From Bacteroidota bacterium (GTDB lineage Bacteria; Bacteroidota; Bacteroidia; Bacteroidales; UBA12481), in NCBI GenBank assembly GCA_030592205.1, contig JAUVKA010000132.1, forward strand, positions 1-9,230: 9,230 bases of DNA, given 5' to 3'. Every line of letters begins with the position of its first letter. Position 1 is the stretch's first letter. Shown here piece by piece: positions 7,353 to 9,230 of this stretch. The notes below the pieces were generated by a model. The model did not search any database and was not told the origin of the DNA. It was given only the letters and a program-made list of their open reading frames with translations. The translations under genes and the position numbers were made by a program.

Positions 7353-7401
7353 TAACGATTAACGAGTAACAAGTAACGAATAACGAGAAACGAGTAATGA
7401 A
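7353..7401. repeat. Tandem heptamer repeat TAACGAG, seven degenerate copies reaching into the cusB start codon
   Basis: Seven units in strict 7-bp register: TAACGAT, TAACGAG, TAACAAG, TAACGAA, TAACGAG, AAACGAG and TAATGAA. The last unit contains the ATG (7397-7399) of cusB. With the preceding AATTATC array it fills nearly the whole 84-bp gap between the TolC-like gene and cusB, leaving no room for a conventional Shine-Dalgarno. The GAGTAA core also appears on the opposite strand in the octamer array at 1763-1786. Confidence 0.88.
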
Positions 7402-9230
7402 AAAAATAATAAAGCAATATAAGATTATCCTGCCAAGTATGATTATTGGTTTGCTGGCCGGTTGGCTGTTTTTCCATTCTGGAGGGAATCGGCAGGAAAA
7501 TGATTTACACGATGGTCATGATCACGAAATGGCTGATGGTACTCTCTGGACTTGCTCAATGCATCCGCAAATTCAGCAGGATAAACCGGGACTTTGTCCA
7601 ATCTGTGCTATGGATCTGATTCCCATGGAAACTGGAATTTCAGACCAGGAAGGTGTTGATCCTAATGAGGTATCTATGACTGAATCAGCTGCAAAATTAG
7701 CTGCGATTCAAACCTATATAGTTAAATCCGGAACTCCGGCCAAGTCCATTCACCTACAAGGTAAAGTAGCTGAGGATGAACGCAATATCGCTAAGGTCAC
7801 TGCTAGGTTTGGTGGGAGGATTGAAAAATTGGAGATAAATTTCACTGGTCAGAAGGTTGTAAAAGGACAGATACTGGCAAGCATTTATTCGCCCGAATTG
7901 CTGAGTGCCCAAAAGGAACTGCTTGAGGCTGCAAAAATGAAGGAAAGCAGGCCGGCTCTATACAAGGCTGCACGGTCAAAGCTACTATTGTGGGACCTTT
8001 CAGAGGATCAAATATCCGGTATCGAGAAAAAAGGAAAACCCCGCAGTTATTTTGAAATTTTATCACCTATCAGTGGAACTGTAACCATGAGGCATGTTGC
8101 TCTGGGTGATTATGTAAAGGAGGGGAACGCTTTATTTATGGTGGTTGATTTATCAACTGTATGGATTCTCTTTGATGTTTACGAATCAGATCTGCCATGG
8201 ATTAAACTTAATAATCTGGTTAATTTTGAGCTAAGATCGGTTCCCGGGAAAAAACACACTGCTAGAGTTGCCTTTATTGACCCAATAATAAATCCACGAA
8301 CACGGGTAGTTAAAGTTAGATTGAATTTCCCAAATGCTAAAGGACTTCTTAAACCTGAGATGTTTGTTTCGGCAGTTTTAGAGGCTAGGTTACCGGATGC
8401 GGAAAACCAACTTGCTATCCCAAAAACTGCAGTATTGTGGACTGGGAAGCGATCACTGGTTTATGTGGCTGTTCCCGATCGGGAAAGCCCCAGCTTCCTG
8501 ATTCGGGAAGTCATTCTGGGTGCTGATGCAGGAGATCAATATTTGATAGAAGAAGGGTTGGAAGAAGGTGAGGTGATTGTCGTTAATGGAGTATTTAAAA
8601 TCGATGCAGCTGCTCAACTTCGGGGATTACCCAGTATGATGAATCCCGGTGGAGGGATGAAAATGGCAGGACATAAGCATGGGGATATGAAAGGAGGAAT
8701 GGAATCTGCACCTATGGCTGAGCATTCTCACGACAGTTCACATGAGGATGAGGCTCATAAGGCGGATTCTGTACTGCACGAGGAAATTATTGCATTTGAA
8801 GTGGATCCCCAATTTAAACAGCAGCTGACAGATTTATATGATATCTATTTACCTATGAAGGATGCTTTTGTACTGACCAATTCCAAAAAAGTCAGGAAGG
8901 CGGGTAAAAAACTGATGCCTTTTCTGGACGCTGTGGATATGCAGTTACTAGAAGGTGATGCTCATATGGCCTGGATGGATCAGATGAATGCAATGAAGTC
9001 AGCAATGGACAAAATAATGGACACCAAGGATATTGAGGAGCAGCGCATGGCTTTTTCAGATTTCAATTCCGGAATTTATCAAGCAGTTAAGTCATTTGGA
9101 GTGGGAAGTCAAGAGGTTTATTATCAATTCTGTCCGATGGCCTTTAATGATCAGGGAGCCTATTGGCTCAGTAATGAAGAACAAATTTCCAATCCCTATT
9201 TCGGTGATGTTATGCTGAGATGCGGAGAGG
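7397..9230 (+). CDS. cusB: CusB-type RND periplasmic adaptor with metal-binding N-terminus and DUF3347-like C-terminus (3' end beyond window)
   Basis: Periplasmic membrane fusion protein linking CusA to the outer-membrane channel; 611 codons are visible to the right edge. Order of parts: N-terminal membrane anchor or signal (about 9-27); His-rich stretch HDGHDHEM (38-45); heavy-metal-binding domain WTCSMHP (51-57) to CPICAMDLIP (67-76), with Cys53, Met55, His56, Cys67, Cys70, Met72; adaptor core with barrel-sandwich and lipoyl-like halves (VTARFGGRIEKL, 134-145; ILSPISGTVT, 221-230), short helical hairpin (about 165-215), beta-barrel (about 250-330) and membrane-proximal part to about 408; Met/His-rich linker (414-461); then a helical DUF3347-like domain with FCPMAF (578-583), GAYWLS (587-592) and NPYFGDVMLRCG (599-610), where Cys579, Met581, Met606 and Cys609 could bind copper. 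It should end soon after the edge. It lies 84 bp after the TolC-like gene in the same operon. The built-in metal domains may replace a separate CusF; this is inference. Confidence 0.93.
   Translation, partial: MKKIIKQYKIILPSMIIGLLAGWLFFHSGGNRQENDLHDGHDHEMADGTLWTCSMHPQIQQDKPGLCPICAMDLIPMETGISDQEGVDPNEVSMTESAAKLAAIQTYIVKSGTPAKSIHLQGKVAEDERNIAKVTARFGGRIEKLEINFTGQKVVKGQILASIYSPELLSAQKELLEAAKMKESRPALYKAARSKLLLWDLSEDQISGIEKKGKPRSYFEILSPISGTVTMRHVALGDYVKEGNALFMVVDLSTVWILFDVYESDLPWIKLNNLVNFELRSVPGKKHTARVAFIDPIINPRTRVVKVRLNFPNAKGLLKPEMFVSAVLEARLPDAENQLAIPKTAVLWTGKRSLVYVAVPDRESPSFLIREVILGADAGDQYLIEEGLEEGEVIVVNGVFKIDAAAQLRGLPSMMNPGGGMKMAGHKHGDMKGGMESAPMAEHSHDSSHEDEAHKADSVLHEEIIAFEVDPQFKQQLTDLYDIYLPMKDAFVLTNSKKVRKAGKKLMPFLDAVDMQLLEGDAHMAWMDQMNAMKSAMDKIMDTKDIEEQRMAFSDFNSGIYQAVKSFGVGSQEVYYQFCPMAFNDQGAYWLSNEEQISNPYFGDVMLRCGE

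Noticed and set aside
7397..9230. Frameshift or pseudogene status for cusB and maeB because neither ends in the window
   Set aside because: Both frames read without interruption through all expected motifs to the window edge; they are simply cut by the edge.

Overview
The window looks like part of a Bacteroidota chromosome. The reasons are AT-leaning DNA, genes without clear Shine-Dalgarno sequences, a TAnnTTTG-type -7 element before the first efflux gene, a small protein with the HYC/CC/PP motif set known from this phylum, and a copper-type membrane fusion protein with a C-terminal DUF3347-like domain. The taxonomic call is an inference; no RNA gene or marker gene is present to test it.

Layout. 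Positions 1-1644 (minus strand) hold the first 548 codons of a MaeB-type malic enzyme that runs off the left edge. A 294-bp divergent intergenic region (1645-1938) carries a three-copy octamer repeat, a hairpin element flanked by a 10-bp direct repeat, and a candidate promoter. From 1939 to the right edge, four plus-strand genes form one apparent heavy-metal efflux operon: a small HYC_CC_PP-like protein (1939-2307), a CusA-type RND pump (2406-6083), a TolC/CusC-like outer-membrane channel (6080-7312, ATGA overlap with cusA) and a CusB-type periplasmic adaptor (7397 to beyond 9230). The 84-bp gap before cusB consists almost entirely of two heptamer tandem repeats, the second of which runs into the cusB start codon.

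How the genes work together. CusA (inner membrane, proton driven), CusB (periplasmic adaptor) and the TolC-like protein (outer membrane) would form a tripartite pump exporting Cu(I)/Ag(I) from the periplasm. The monovalent-metal call rests on the three CusA methionines and the neighbouring Glu that form the metal site in E. coli CusA, which have counterparts here at M669, M719, M822 and E721. CusB carries an N-terminal Cys/Met/His metal-binding domain, a Met/His-rich linker and a DUF3347-like domain, so metal capture appears to be built into the adaptor instead of a separate CusF. The small HYC protein is cysteine rich and probably exported or membrane anchored; its role is unknown. The malic enzyme is metabolic and probably unrelated.

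No entirely new system is evident. The points most worth a second look are the repeat arrays in both intergenic gaps (one entering the cusB start codon), the altered proton-relay and methionine-relay positions of CusA, its large insertions, and the composite architecture of CusB.
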